Shown: in pieces, positions 10,720 through 22,800 of the stretch
Position numbering within the stretch: the first letter of the stretch is position 1
Layout of the letters: every line of letters begins with the position of its first letter
Assembly: GCA_035772785.1 (NCBI GenBank)
Contig: JAOCPU010000004.1
Coordinates: 496,001 to 560,000, forward strand
Direction: 5' to 3'
Origin: Phlebiopsis flavidoalba
Lineage: Eukaryota > Basidiomycota > Agaricomycetes > Polyporales > Phanerochaetaceae
DNA: 64,000 nt
Translations under genes and position numbers: made by a program
Notes under the pieces: generated by a model
What the model was told of the DNA's origin: nothing
Database searches by the model: none
The model's input: only the letters and a program-made list of their open reading frames with translations

Positions 10720-13518
10720 CTAATGTACGTGTCCGTTGCCATTGCTCAGACCATTTGTGTAACCCCTGTTTGACGCTTTAGTTCCTCTCAAATACTTGTC
10801 TGCACGGACCGAGCATCCAAATAGTGAACGAAAACTTGAAGTTCGGGTACGCAATGGCGACGTTTTTGTTGAAAACCCACTTCGATAGCCTCCTGAGCCC
10901 AAGAACCGTCCCTGTGTTTACGAGTTGAGTCGCGTAGCTAGAACGTCAAGAGCACAATACGTACAGGTCGCTGGCGAGACATCACGAGTCTGACAGCTCT
11001 CTCGATTGGCTCCGCGCGTGGATATTTGGCGTACATCAATGCCATTGCAGCCCATGCCGTTTGGACAAGCTTGTGTTTCGGCATGTTCTATCCACTTGCT
11101 CACTGCTCGCATGACTACCGAAATTCTGAGCATATCGCAAACAGGTTTGAGGAGAGTACGAACCTTGTAGCTTTCACCCCAGCCACCGTCTGCTCGTTGT
11201 TTTGCTGATGAGGAACTCACACGCCCGTCGCGCCGAATCGCTCGTCTCATAGGTCTCACCAACAAGAGACAGACTCTCGAGGGCGAACTGTGTTGCATAT
11301 GTGAAACAAATCCCCCACGACCCTACCCAACCACCCTCAGGCTTCTGCGCATTGTGAAGGTATTTAATTGCACCGTCGATGGTCCGCCTGCGTGGACATT
11401 GAGCCATGACTCGGTATCAGAGTAGCCACTGGAGCCTTACTGTATATCGTTCTTTGCGATAGCTTGGGTGATACCGGCGGAAGATGGAAAGAGCGGTGAT
11501 AACAGAGCGTGTGTGCATCTCGGGATAACTGTGTTCGATCATAATATCGCCTGCACGCGAGTAGTTAGAGGACGTCGATTTCATGACTGAGAGAGGCGCA
11601 CCAAACAACCTCGGCCGGGTTCTAAAACCATTCCAGCCAGGCAGGACCACGGATAGAGCTCGTAGCTCGCAAAGCCACCGTTCGCGTTCGCTCTGGGCAT
11701 TCCCAGCAAAATGAATCGACGGCATCATGCATACGCCTTTCCGTAAATCAACTGCGGCGCTCCTCTGTCGGCATCTGAGTTAGCCTCTGGGAATGAGTGG
11801 AACGAGGCCAAACTCACGCAACATGGTTTTGTATGATACAAGAGAGCAGCTTTGTGAGGGACCTTCGCCTGTGCAATCGCTGACAGTGTATCCTTGGGTA
11901 CGCGTGGAGAACGGCCAAGCACCCTTCGTCGGATGTCTATATACGAACTCTCGTAGAACGCCGCGGATGATATCCTTGATTTGTGCCATCTCGGAGCCAC
12001 TCCAAAGCCTTGAACAAACTAGGCCTGTTTCGGGTCGGGGTTCTGTTCGGCAAGTCCAGATTCTACGATGGCTTGCGTGATAAATGCAATATCCCATAGC
12101 TGGCTACCGTTTGTTCCCAGTCATCATCATACCTTTTCTGCGCCGAGCCACAGGAAGAGTTCGTCGCGTGCCGCCATATGCCGTTTGTAAGCCTCACTCT
12201 CAGGTCCGTTCGACGTGAGCACGAACTATCAGGTTCATCATTTTCGACACGGGGCCTAGAGTTTGATAGCCAGTATTCTCGTCTTCCTGGCAGACGAGCC
12301 TGTAGCATTTGTCTACACCGGCGCGTCGAAGGGGAGGAATTGTGCACTGCTCATACGCGCCGAGAATGGCGTTGAGGGTGTCTAGGACGGCGGTGTGTGG
12401 TGAGTACAGATCAGCGGCTGCCACATTATTTCGCTGAGCCGGCCAGTCGATCTGGTAGTAATTAGTAGGATATAATTCCTACCAACGACATCAATACCTC
12501 ACAACGAGTCGAATGTGCGTTGTTCTCACCTCACGAAGGGCCAGAACAAGATCGTCTTCTTCAGCCTTGTAACGAATTCCGTAGAGGTATGACATGGGAA
12601 CGTAGACAGTTCGTGTATGGATCCACCATTTGTGTGGATGGAAGGGAAGCCAGTCCGGGGAAGACCCTGCAAAATGCCATACACTCAGAGTACCCGTTCA
12701 CCAACTGGCATCCGACCAGCTCACCACAACTCAGGGGGAACGGGGGGTTGTTACCGTCCCAGTCGTATACGTTCAGGATAGACAGCCAGAATTTGCCCCA
12801 GGCAGGGATGCCACAGGCGCCGCCAAGTGCGTGCAGACATGCACGGGCTTTGACAAGCGTAGGATGGTCTGCGCCTACGCCAAGGATTCGCATGACGCAG
12901 TAGTTGAGTGCAGTACCGAACACGGTCGAGTGTCCCTCGACGTGACTGGGCGTACGTGAGCGACGTTGCTTCGAGAAACTAATATGACGTACATTCCCCA
13001 TCCACCATCCGCATTCGCTCTATTTTGAAGATAGCGGACCATCTCCTGACGCTCCTCGAGCTTGAATGGCATGCCCGTCACGTATGACCCAATTACCAGC
13101 CCTGGCAGTAAGAACATGGGCCCGCCATACTCGCCTGGCCAGTGGCCCATATCGTCAGCTTGCAGATGTTTGTAGAAACTCGTAGCCAATTTTCGAGCTG
13201 CGCATCCAGCGGTGTCTTGGCTAATGGAGAAGTAGACAAGTCCTAAGAGTCGCACGTGAAGAATATGGCAGCAATAGAGCTCATACGACATACCACCGGA
13301 AGGCCAAGCAGTACTTGTCGCAGTGTTCGGTTTGGGGCCGGAATTCTTGCATTCTTCGTACTCAGTGCGCAGATAATGCCATGGTATGTCTGCCATCGTC
13401 GGTGACAGAGAGCTCCAGCGCGAGTAATCCGTTAAGCGACGCGTCTTGGGGGGGGGGAGGGGCGTCTTGCCAGAGGCTCTGGAACATCGGAGGGGAGCAG
13501 CGGGTTGTATGGAGCCAT
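10720..13518 (-). CDS. ERG7: Lanosterol synthase (oxidosqualene cyclase)
   Basis: This endoplasmic-reticulum/lipid-droplet enzyme cyclises 2,3-oxidosqualene to lanosterol in ergosterol synthesis. Minus-strand blocks follow family order. The start is [19 protein letters not shown] at 13518. [19 protein letters not shown] lies at about 13140-13080, ADGGWGM at about 13010 and [20 protein letters not shown] at about 12930. [18 protein letters not shown] is at about 12800, [24 protein letters not shown] text at about 12590-12540, and [17 protein letters not shown] at about 12110-12060. The catalytic aspartate motif is VSDCTGE at about 11885-11865. [20 protein letters not shown] lies at about 11570-11500, QW-type repeats ADGGWGES at about 11190, and a final [18 protein letters not shown] near 10830-10790. 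The stop is at 10720. DCTGE replaces the textbook DCTAE; the general acid Asp is kept. Many frame changes occur. The size suits a protein of about 730-760 residues plus introns. Confidence 0.93.
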
Positions 13519-13832
13519 CCTGGACCTTATGCTAGCTTGTAGGCTGTGATGGGAGAGAGGAGAGAGACGGGCTGAATATAGAATGTAGTTGTTATTGTGA
13601 GGAAGCTTGAAGAGCATCCTGTCTTTATTCATAGAGACGCAAGTGGATTCGGACTACAGTCCCCGTTGCGCGGCAATTGGAAACGATAAACTGACGGTGC
13701 TGTCAAACGAGCGTCAAAACTGCGTTCGCCCTGCGTTCAGACGTTTTGTACGCGACCGTCATCTCGTAAACACGGTCGGTAGTGGCAAACGACACCAGGG
13801 CGACAACGACGCGTCCTATTGAGCAGTATACA

Positions 13833-16400
13833 ATGTCGGACAGACGTAGAGCAGAAATTGAGGCAAAGCGAGCAAAGCTTGCTGAACTCAAGAAGGCCAA
13901 GGAGCTCAGACGGCAGCAGGAGCTCGAGCGAAGGGCCACCAGGTTCGCCTGTGAGTATCTCCCCCCTTCCTGGCATTGTTTGACATGTACTTGATAGTCT
14001 ATTTAGTCTACAAGCTCGTTTGCTGCTCAAAGAGACGTCGAGGACCTTGTGTCTACCCTCATCGGTCCCAGTCGTAGAGCTCTAGACATTGATTGCCCCC
14101 CTCCCCTTCACTTCGATCCCTGGTACACAGTGAAGGTAACCCCTCCTCCAAACGTCAGCCTCGCTGCCCGGCCCATCCTCACTCGTGTCAGTCTCAATGC
14201 GGACGTGCAAGTAGACAGCGATGAAGCTTCCGATAGATTGAGTTATGGGACTACCATGGTTATGTCCAATGGCGGGACCGATCATGTTATCGGAAAGGTA
14301 CGCGTTGTATCGGTCTGAAGATGTTGACGGCTTACGGTTCCAGAGAGATGACACCACGAATGATACCCGATCTCATTGACATGGAAAACAGGAACTGTTT
14401 TGAGCTGCCACAGAAGGTGAGTAGCAGTTGGCACGACCTCCGGCCAGCTGTGGCTTAACTGCGTGGCGTAGGAACGCGTAATATATAACAAAGAAGTTCA
14501 AACAATGGCTTTCGACGATGGAGTGACTGCCACCTTCTCATGAAGAAGATATTCGTCAGAAAGTCCTACGGGAGCGAGAAAGCCGCCGATGCAGAACGCT
14601 CGACTAGAGACAGAGAGCTCGAAGAAGAGAGCGTGCAGCTGGACAAAGAGATTGAAGAAGAAATCCGCGGTACGACGGTGCACATATCGGAGGATTTCAC
14701 CTTGTTAATATCGCTCTAGAGATGACCGAGGAAGAGAAGGCGAGTATATTCGTCGTGCCGGAGTTCCTCGACTTCGTGGAGCACTCCCTACCAAGATAAT
14801 CCAACTGCACTGAACGACAATTACGACTATGTGCGCGACTACACCATCGGTACAGAGACCGGCGCGTGAGTGCACCTCGCTAGCACGCCATTGACCAGCT
14901 GACAAGAGCTTATGTTTTAGTGACGAAGGTCAGAAGGTCGCAGAGTCAAACGGGTGTGCGAGTTCTATGACGAGCGGTACGGTAAAAAAATCGGTCTATC
15001 ACAGACGTGGACTGGTCATCCCCTAAGGTACTCCCCTCTAAAGGCTAATTCCCCTCAGCTAACGAATTGTAGTATCGCGGAACTAAGCTGTGCTGCGTAC
15101 AACAAGCAAACCCTGCTGCGCTGAATGAGCCGGATGGAATAGTCGCAGTCTGGAACATGCATTTGCTCGAACGCCCCGAGTTTGTCTTCCATTCACAGGT
15201 AAGCACTGCCGACGTCATGACGTCTCTCCGCGCTCAATGGCATCCCCAGTCCGACGTGCTCTCAGTCACATTCCTCTGCACGTTCCACTCAAATCTTCTC
15301 TTTTTTGGCGGCACATACTCTTGGACAGATCTTGCTTTGGGAACACGTCGAACATCTACCGGATTCTCAGTACCATGGCCCGCTAGATCCGCTGCCTGGG
15401 CATACGCACCCGGTGTATGCAATGCAAATGGTGGGCACTCAGAACGCGCACGGATCAACTTGATCACGAGTAGCACCGATGGCACACAGGTGTGTAGCTT
15501 CCGGCTTGTCGACATGCTCGCTGCTCAGCCCCAGGTAAGCCGGACTAGCCTCTGACTAATGAGATTTTGAATTCATGAAGCCTCGGCTTCCAGGAAACTG
15601 CTTGAGCGTCATTCACGCCGGACATAACAAGACAGGAGAGGTAGCTATCACTACGCTCAACTTCCCTGATAATGAGACATGAGACAACAACCTTCCGTGG
15701 GTTGGCACCGAGAAGGCAACGTGTACCAGGCAAATCGGTATGATCGCGCAGGTGCCAAGGCCGGTCTAAACCAGTACGACGTGTACAAGGGTCATTCAGG
15801 GCCAGTCATGGGTTTGCACTTCCATCCGTTGCACGGGCCCGTCTTGACTTCTCGGGATCTGTTCTTGACGTGCTCCGTCGACTGGACAGTGAAGCTATGG
15901 CGTGCCAAATCACTCGCGAAACCTTCGACACGACGACGAATGTGGTCTCGTCGCTGTATTCGTTTGATGAGGCAGACGACTACGTGTACGATGTCAAGTG
16001 GCAAACCCTGCGCACCCGCCGTGTTTGGATCCGTGGATGGCTCTGGGAAGTTCGACCTATGGAACCTCAATCGGACACAGAGGTGCGCCTGGGATACCAC
16101 GGTTCCCACAGATACTGAGAGTGCTAATTACGGCTTTGCGCTCAGGTTTCCGTGGTGTCTACAAGCGTGGGGCCAAGGTCGCGCCATTAACAAACTGCAG
16201 TGGGACTACACAAAGACGGCCGGCGTGCCGCGCTAGGTGGCAGCGACGGCAAGCTGTACATATACGACATCGGAGACATGGCTCTTCCTAGAGAGACGGA
16301 GTGGACAGATCTACAGAGAACAGTTGCTGGGATGACTGGTGGAGGTCAGGCGAACGGCACAGCAGAGGCAGACCTCGGACGTTCGGTCAATGGTCGTTAG
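13833..16400 (+). CDS. Cytoplasmic dynein 1 intermediate chain
   Basis: The intermediate chain scaffolds the dynein motor and links it to dynactin. The start at 13833 gives MSDRRRAEIEAKRAKLAELK and a continuing basic coiled coil through about 13950, the classical p150-binding N-terminus. An intron follows, then a Ser/Thr-rich linker with VSTLIGPSRRALDID at about 14050. The C-terminal half is a WD40 propeller. VLSVTFSPFHSNL-like text lies at about 15260 and HNLITSSTDGTVCSF-like text at about 15450. VYKGHSGPVMGLHFHP is at 15780-15830 and FLTCSVDWTVKLWR at 15862-15903. AVFGSVDGSGKFDLWNLNR is at about 16020-16075, and ALGGSDGKLYIYDIGDMALP is at 16233-16291. The stop is TAG at 16398-16400. The propeller contains several single-base shifts but all blades are recognisable. 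It points away from ERG7, about 315 bp from its start. Confidence 0.9.
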
Positions 16401-16890
16401 GCTTTCAGGTGGTGTTTGTTTTTGAGTTTTATGACCAGAAAGCACGTTTCTTTGGGCGGTTCCGCAGCTGTGTAAGAGTGAATACCAGAGGACGGCGTCT
16501 GCTACGGAGCAAGGTTGGTGTTTGTATGGCATGTATGCTGAAATCATGCTGTGTCCTATACGAAAACATTTGCTAAGTCTGACTCGGCCTCTGCGCTCGA
16601 CACACAACGTAAGTGTACTCTGTTCTGTGTGAGGGCATGGTATAAAACACCTGAGATGGCAGGCATCTAACGGCCTGAAAACTACCCACGGCGAAGCGGA
16701 ACACCCGACCCCAAACGCCAGAAAAGGCCTCAGGAATACGAGTCAGGTGACTTCCCGTCATGCTACTCTCACCTTACCTTCCTCTCAGACCACCCTCCAT
16801 CTTTCCCCCTTGCACACCCGTGCGGCCAGATCGCTCATATCTTTCTCTTTGCGACCTACAGGTAGATCAAACCGCATATTCACGCACAAA

Positions 16891-18960
16891 ATGTCTTCGT
16901 TCAAGCAGGTGAGGGGGGTCTCTGTGAGCCTCAGGGGCGTAGAGTACTAATGCCGCTCGCAACGGTAGGAAACCCCCACAAGTATGTCGACAGCTGTGAC
17001 GGTGGGGGAGTGTGTACTGAACAATCGGCATTGCTACAGATTGCTTGTGTGAGTCGATTCCGACGCGTTTCGTGGCTCCAGATGCTGAACAGTGCTTTGC
17101 AGGATCCCCGGACTCCATCGAGGTCTCCGACGAGGCAAGTCACGGCGGGTTCCTCCTTTTTTTTTCCGTCGCAGGAATGTGACACGTATAACCACAGGTC
17201 CTTTACGCCAATGGCGACCCCGCCACTCGCTCACACGGGCGCCGACTTCATCCCCCATCTTCGGCGATGCCATCCGCATGACTCGGTACGCGCTCTGTGA
17301 GTTTCCCTGCGGAAGTAACTCACTAACAGCGCCCCGCGCTTTGCCATAGAGATGTCGTTCAGACAAAGACTGGCCAACCTTTCCTCATCGCAGGCTCTGG
17401 CAATACTCTCGGTTGGGACCAGGTACGTGCTCGGTTGCGATACATTGATTAACAGCTGACCGGCGGGTGACTCCCCTGCGTAGGTCAGTGCGGCACAATC
17501 TTATTGAGCCGGGCGAGATGCGTTGCTTTTTCTGAACTGTGGCTATTTTGGGATAGCTTCGCCGACTGGTGCGTCTTCCGCACTATCCGGTCATGGGCTC
17601 TATTGATAAGATTTGCGATACCATCAAGCCTTCGAGGCGTATGGTGTCTTAACGTTGACGAAATCCGTGCAGGGACTTCGGCAAATTCCGTTACAAAGCC
17701 TGAGTTAGAGGCAGCTCTCAAAGGCCAAAAAGTACAAGCTTGTATGCTTTTCACCCATGTCGGATACCTCGACCCCCCCACCGCTGTTTTGTCGGGACGG
17801 CCAAGATGATCGGCGAGACCTGCAAGAAGAGCTCGCGTGCCCGAGTCTTTGGTATATTATTTAAGCTACTTTTACTCACCCACTCTAACGCTATGATCAG
17901 GTCATCCATCGATGGTAGTCTGCTCAGGTCTTTTGCTAGTGAAGAAATTAAGATTGATGACTGGAACATTGATTGTTGTTTTTGTCGGCTAGTCCAGAAG
18001 GGCTTGGGCGTCAGCCCCCGGCCTTATTGTCCTTATTGCGAGCCAAAAAGCCCTCAGGGGGGGTGTGGGATATTACCTGTGTAGTATCACTCGTTGGACT
18101 TCGTCGTACAACCGGTTAATGAAGCCAAAGGAAAGCACCCATTGCCGGCTTCTACTCTAGCTGGAAGAGGTGCGTATCTCCCTCATTAGGGGGGGGTTCT
18201 TCTTGCGGCTTATCTTAAATCCTCCGCGCTCAGGTGGCTTCCGATCATGCAGCAGGCCTATGAGTGCTGGCAAGACCAGCATATTTCGCCAGCCCCTCGC
18301 CGTCATAACCTCATTCGCTCGTACCAAACTTCTTTACTCCACGATATCACCAAGTAATGCTCCTTCTCGACGTTCGTCGCGAGATTTCAGGATCGAGTCG
18401 CCTTTGAGCTCCACTGGCAAATGACAGCACAGCGTGTTCGCCAGGGACAGCCCGCGGAGCTGTGGTTTGAAGCTCGAATCCCTGCCGATCCCTACTACAG
18501 TAGGACTGCGGCAACGGAATGTAACAGCGGTAAGCGTCACATCTGCGCGCCGTACCAAGTTCCGTCGGTGAGTGCTGATCGTAGGATTCCAGATCTACCT
18601 TCCTGAGGGACTGTGGGAGCGTGGCCGATGTTGTGCCCCGTATGGTGCTCAAAAGGGCATCAATGTCACTTGGTGGATCCACAAGGACAACACGGGTTAG
18701 TACAGCAATTCACCATGCTGTTCAGTGTCGGGATCGGATGCTCTCTAACCTTGCTGTGGGCAATAGATAAGTACTTCGCGCATCGGGTTGAGTTTCCCTC
18801 TTCAATCGACTCTGCTGATAGATATGTGCTAAACCATTGACGAAGCCACATGGGGTGTGAGCGCTGTACAACAAGCCGATCGTGGCGACATCGACAGACG
18901 TCCATTGCGGGCATGAAGGGAGCTCTCCTGCAGGAGGCTCTTGCCAGCAAGAAAGCGTAA
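16891..18960 (+). CDS. AGX1: Alanine--glyoxylate aminotransferase
   Basis: A PLP-dependent fold-type I enzyme that converts glyoxylate and alanine to glycine and pyruvate. MSSFKQ at 16891 is followed by an intron (GTGAGG). The rest assembles across frames: PIEVSD (about 17115), HTGADFIPHL/FGDAIRMTR (17230-17290), VQTKTGQPFLIAGSGTLGWD (about 17352-17420), GYFGDSFADWCG-like text (17545), FTHVDTSTG-like text (about 17750) and AKMIGETCKKSS (17800-17835). The lysine that binds PLP lies in an ASQKGLG motif at about 17985-18010, broken by a single-base difference. Later blocks are PRRFYATPPSN-like text, MTAQRVRQGQPAELWFEA (18421-18474), YLPEGLWERG, GINVTWWIHKD (18658-18690) and a C-terminal helix ending ALASKKA with TAA at 18958-18960. 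The N-terminus shows no strong mitochondrial presequence. Compartment (cytosol, peroxisome or mitochondrion) cannot be decided. Confidence 0.87.
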
Positions 18961-19865
18961 GAACAAACAGTCAAAAATGTCACTACATATAGATTTCTCA
19001 TGGAACTTCATACACAATGTCCGTTGTATAATACTCACCGATTTCCCTTGTCCGTCTTGTTGGCACCAAATCTGTCCAAAATCAGAGCGCAACTATTGCG
19101 GTCCAGCGGAAGAAAACTACAGCCACCCTGCCCCACGTCAGCACGGAACCCGTCACCTCCGCACCGTGCGTTATTCCCCGCGATCAATCAATTAAATCCG
19201 AGTCGACAAAAAAAAAAAAAAAAAGAAGGTATAATAAGCGATGGACGAAAAAGCGGGGGGTTGTAGGGCGGAAACTGACGGCGGATAAAAGGCGTGTGTC
19301 ACACCGGCCCCTCGGAGACAGCATGAGACGGGAAAAACTCCAATCGACTAAAATGTCAGCGTTTGGGTTTAACCCGGATCGGCGGAGAATCCAACCGCTA
19401 AATCGCCATTCGCTAAATTACTTTGACATATTACGATCACTATCTCCACGAGAGATCACCGCTGCACGGAGAGCGGTACTTTTAAGCCGATCCTAGCGCC
19501 CCTTCGGGTGTTCCCGTTTGGCGGCAATAGGCTCCTTTTGGTCGTTATCGGGGAGCCCCGATTCCATTAACGGGGTCTCTATCAATGGCAATAGTTCGTG
19601 GGTTATCTAGCACTCTGCCTGCCACCATCGAAACTGACGCAAGTGCCTTCATTTTTCGGCACAACGTTCATTTGTATTGGCTACAGCAATTTGGGATTGT
19701 TCAATGGTACTACAGATTCCTACCAGAATGTACACTTATATAAAACAACCACTAACCGCACTCCGTGTATACTATTGGTGTGGAAGCTGCATTAATGGTC
19801 TGCTTTTGTGAGGTCGACCTATCGCAACAACTTCCCTGTGGTGATTTCCTTCGGACCGCCAGCTT
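18961..19865. other. Convergent intergenic region with a poly-A tract
   Basis: The region lies between the AGX1 stop (plus strand) and the MET5 stop (minus strand). It holds an A17 run at 19208-19224 and otherwise shows no recognisable gene on either strand. It probably contains the two 3' UTRs and poly(A) sites. At about 900 bp it is longer than other convergent gaps in this window. Confidence 0.5.
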
Positions 19866-22800
19866 TTATCCCACCATGTCATATAACCGGAACATCTGTC
19901 GGTAGCGATAGTACCAAGCTTGGGAATGACAAGTCAAGTCGCCAAGGCTCGCCGTCGAGCCGAGACGCTCATAACGCGTAGTGTTCTGATCATGGTGTTT
20001 GAGGATAGGCCACAGAATTCGGGCTCAGTCACAGCATCTGGGGCCCATTACACAGCAAAACAGTGTTCAAGACTCCAGGACTGGGGGGTACTACACCTCT
20101 GTCGAATCTGTATCAAAAACCGTTGGCCGTTAGTAGCACACGATCGAGGAGCATAAGATAGGAGCCACGGGGCTTCCACGAACGCGAGCTCTATAGTGAG
20201 GGGTTAGTGACCGGTCCTATACCACGTCGCGCGTGCTATGAGTACCCGCAAGGTGGGCCGTGCACCATTTTCCGTTCGGGGAACACACGTCATGCGCAGC
20301 ACGGATTCGAGTCGTGCCTCAGCCCGTTCTCTCTCGCAGATCTTCTCGATATTGTCTGATCAGGATCGGGGTAACTGCATGCGAGGTAAAGTAACTGTGT
20401 AGTGACGGAGAGAAGAATGGATAAGTAATCGTTCTTGACTCCGCCATGGGCCAGACCGACTGGGAAGCCGACCCCCCCCCCCCCCCACATTTTTTTGCCG
20501 ACGACCGAAAGAAGCTAGGCCGCTGAAGTTTAAGCTCTGTGAGCTTTACTTCGCGAGCCAGATCTCTTTGAGTGCGGTACATCTTCAGGAAGGATATCAC
20601 TGTGACGAGGCGGTTGATCGGTGTTTTTGTGTAGTTAGTTGTGGCTGGTTGGTCGTCAGGCGGAAAGTACCACTTGTCGGACTCTGGGCGATCTCTCCGA
20701 ATGGCAAGTCTTGAAGTCATTCTCTTTTTCTTTCGGCTAGTCTCTGGACACAGGGCCGTTCTCGATTGAAGCACGAGAAAGTGGTACTTGGCCGTCGTCG
20801 CCACGGATCCAGCCAAAGTCATCTACGTTGCGATCAAAGGTGAAGGGCGCGCGAGCCGGCGGGAACTCCCAGCCAAGAAAGCTTTCTCCGATTCGCCTTG
20901 AACACGTCCAGGCCCATCCGGTCGATGGTGTATTTTCAACCGTGCGTTCTTGCGGCTGTGTGCACATATGAGTACACAGTGAACCACCAAAACATCACAC
21001 GAAGACCGCTTTACTCCTGAGGTTACCATTGTCCCTCTGAACAAGCATGATCTTCTCCGCCGACGGCAGCACCCTGCTCGATGGTGCAGAAAACCGAGGA
21101 TACTTCCAGCGCGGGGGTAGGTCTTCTTTGTTACCGTTTGTGACACACCCATGCCACCTCCGGCGGTCACGTTGAATCCAACCAACTCCTCGTTCTCGAC
21201 GATGGCAATAAAGCCCACATCGTTGGCGAAGAGATCGACATCATTGTGAGGCGGTACGGCGACTTGCAATTTTGTACTAGGTAGGGTACGTGTCAGCAAA
21301 ATATACTGGGCATGACCAAGCGGTATTAGCGTACCTTTCTTGGCAGGTAGGAAAACTCGCTACAAGGGCTCCACATCCTTCAAGCGCATCTCCAGCGACT
21401 AGCTTCTTATCGAGCCAAATCTCGTGGTAGGCAGTAGTGCGCGGAATGAGGTGCTCGCTGACGTGCTGGAGAATTCCCAGACCTGTTCTGTGTATCCTGG
21501 AGATAGAGGGGAATCGACGAGCAAATGACGTTTCTGTGGCAAACGAGGTGAGTGTGCGCTTCGCAACGCCAAGGTAACAAGGCTCACCGGTTCACGTCAC
21601 CGCATGCAGCAAGAGTATCGAGCAGCGACCTGTTGATGTCCTGAATGGCCTTCTTCAGGTGGCGTTTGATGATACCGTGGAACTGGAAGGTCTGGCGGGG
21701 TGGTAATCTTCATTGAGCCATTACCATGCTTCGTCTGCGATTGGTCCATCGCAAAGCCATTGCTCAGGAGTGCACACGCCTCGGGCATGCGGACACGGAT
21801 CATGAAACGAGAAGGCAGGCTCAACACCCCTGCGCCTGGCGCTCGTCACGGATGTCGCGGTCGTCTTGCTGGTAGATACCGTGGAACTTCGTGAGTGGCG
21901 TGTCGCTGGGCGCAGGGGAGGGCGCGCCAGTGTGCTGAAGTCCTGCAGGCCTCGGGGCAATGGTACCGCGGAGGTACTGGGAGGCGACCTTGATGTGCTC
22001 GTTCGTGTGATCGGTCGTCTGGCTCGGCCTCGTGCACCTCGACCGCGTCGACACGAGGACCTTCCAGACAAGAGGTTCCCAGATCTTGTTAACCAGTCTC
22101 CGGGACAGTGTCTGCGTACTTGGTCATCACCAAGACCCAGGTCAGCGAGCGCGCTGGCCGCACAAAGCTGCTCCAGGCCGTGGTCGACATACCTTCCAGC
22201 CTTGTTGTAATAGTGCGCGTCTTCGGGACGGGGTCCAGTTAGTGGCTGTCACCCATACCGACGACGGTGAACTTGAGGTGGTTGAGCACGGCTTCTCGCG
22301 CTGCGCGCAGCGAGGGCGTTGAGAGACTTGAGGAAAAGGGTATGCGTCCGTATCGACTTGCACGGGTAAACTCTCCTTGGGCCTGCGGCACAGATGTAAT
22401 AAAACCACGAAATAATCTTCCTGGCCAAGATAATTCGACAGTGAGAGAGTCCATCCTGTCTTCGCCCACCAGTCGTAGAGAGGAGACCCTCATCTTAACG
22501 CGCGTGCCCAAAACGACGCGCGAACCTCTCCGCCTTTCCACCGTCCGAAGCATAGAGGCACCACAGCAGCGGAGGCGAGCGTCAATGTCTGGTTTAGGTG
22601 TGACCAAAAATACGCCCCCCCCCCCGCCCCACACCCCCCCCCCCCCTCCCCCCCCCCGCCCCTCGTGACGAGCTGGTACGCGAACTGGGCCCGCTTCCTC
22701 CGCGCCTCTTGAGCTGTCTCCTAGGTTGCCGGACAATTTCGGCCGGCAATTTGCAGCGGTTTTGGAACGGACAACTGGAGCTGCGAGAGGTGGTTCTGGC

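Noticed and set aside
20280..20330. tRNA-like GATTCGAGTCG arm
   Set aside because: The surrounding bases do not fold into a full cloverleaf by eye, and the segment belongs to the MET5 C-terminal region.
22267..22668. Proline-rich protein on the plus strand
   Set aside because: The proline run is the C-rich block read on the wrong strand of MET5.
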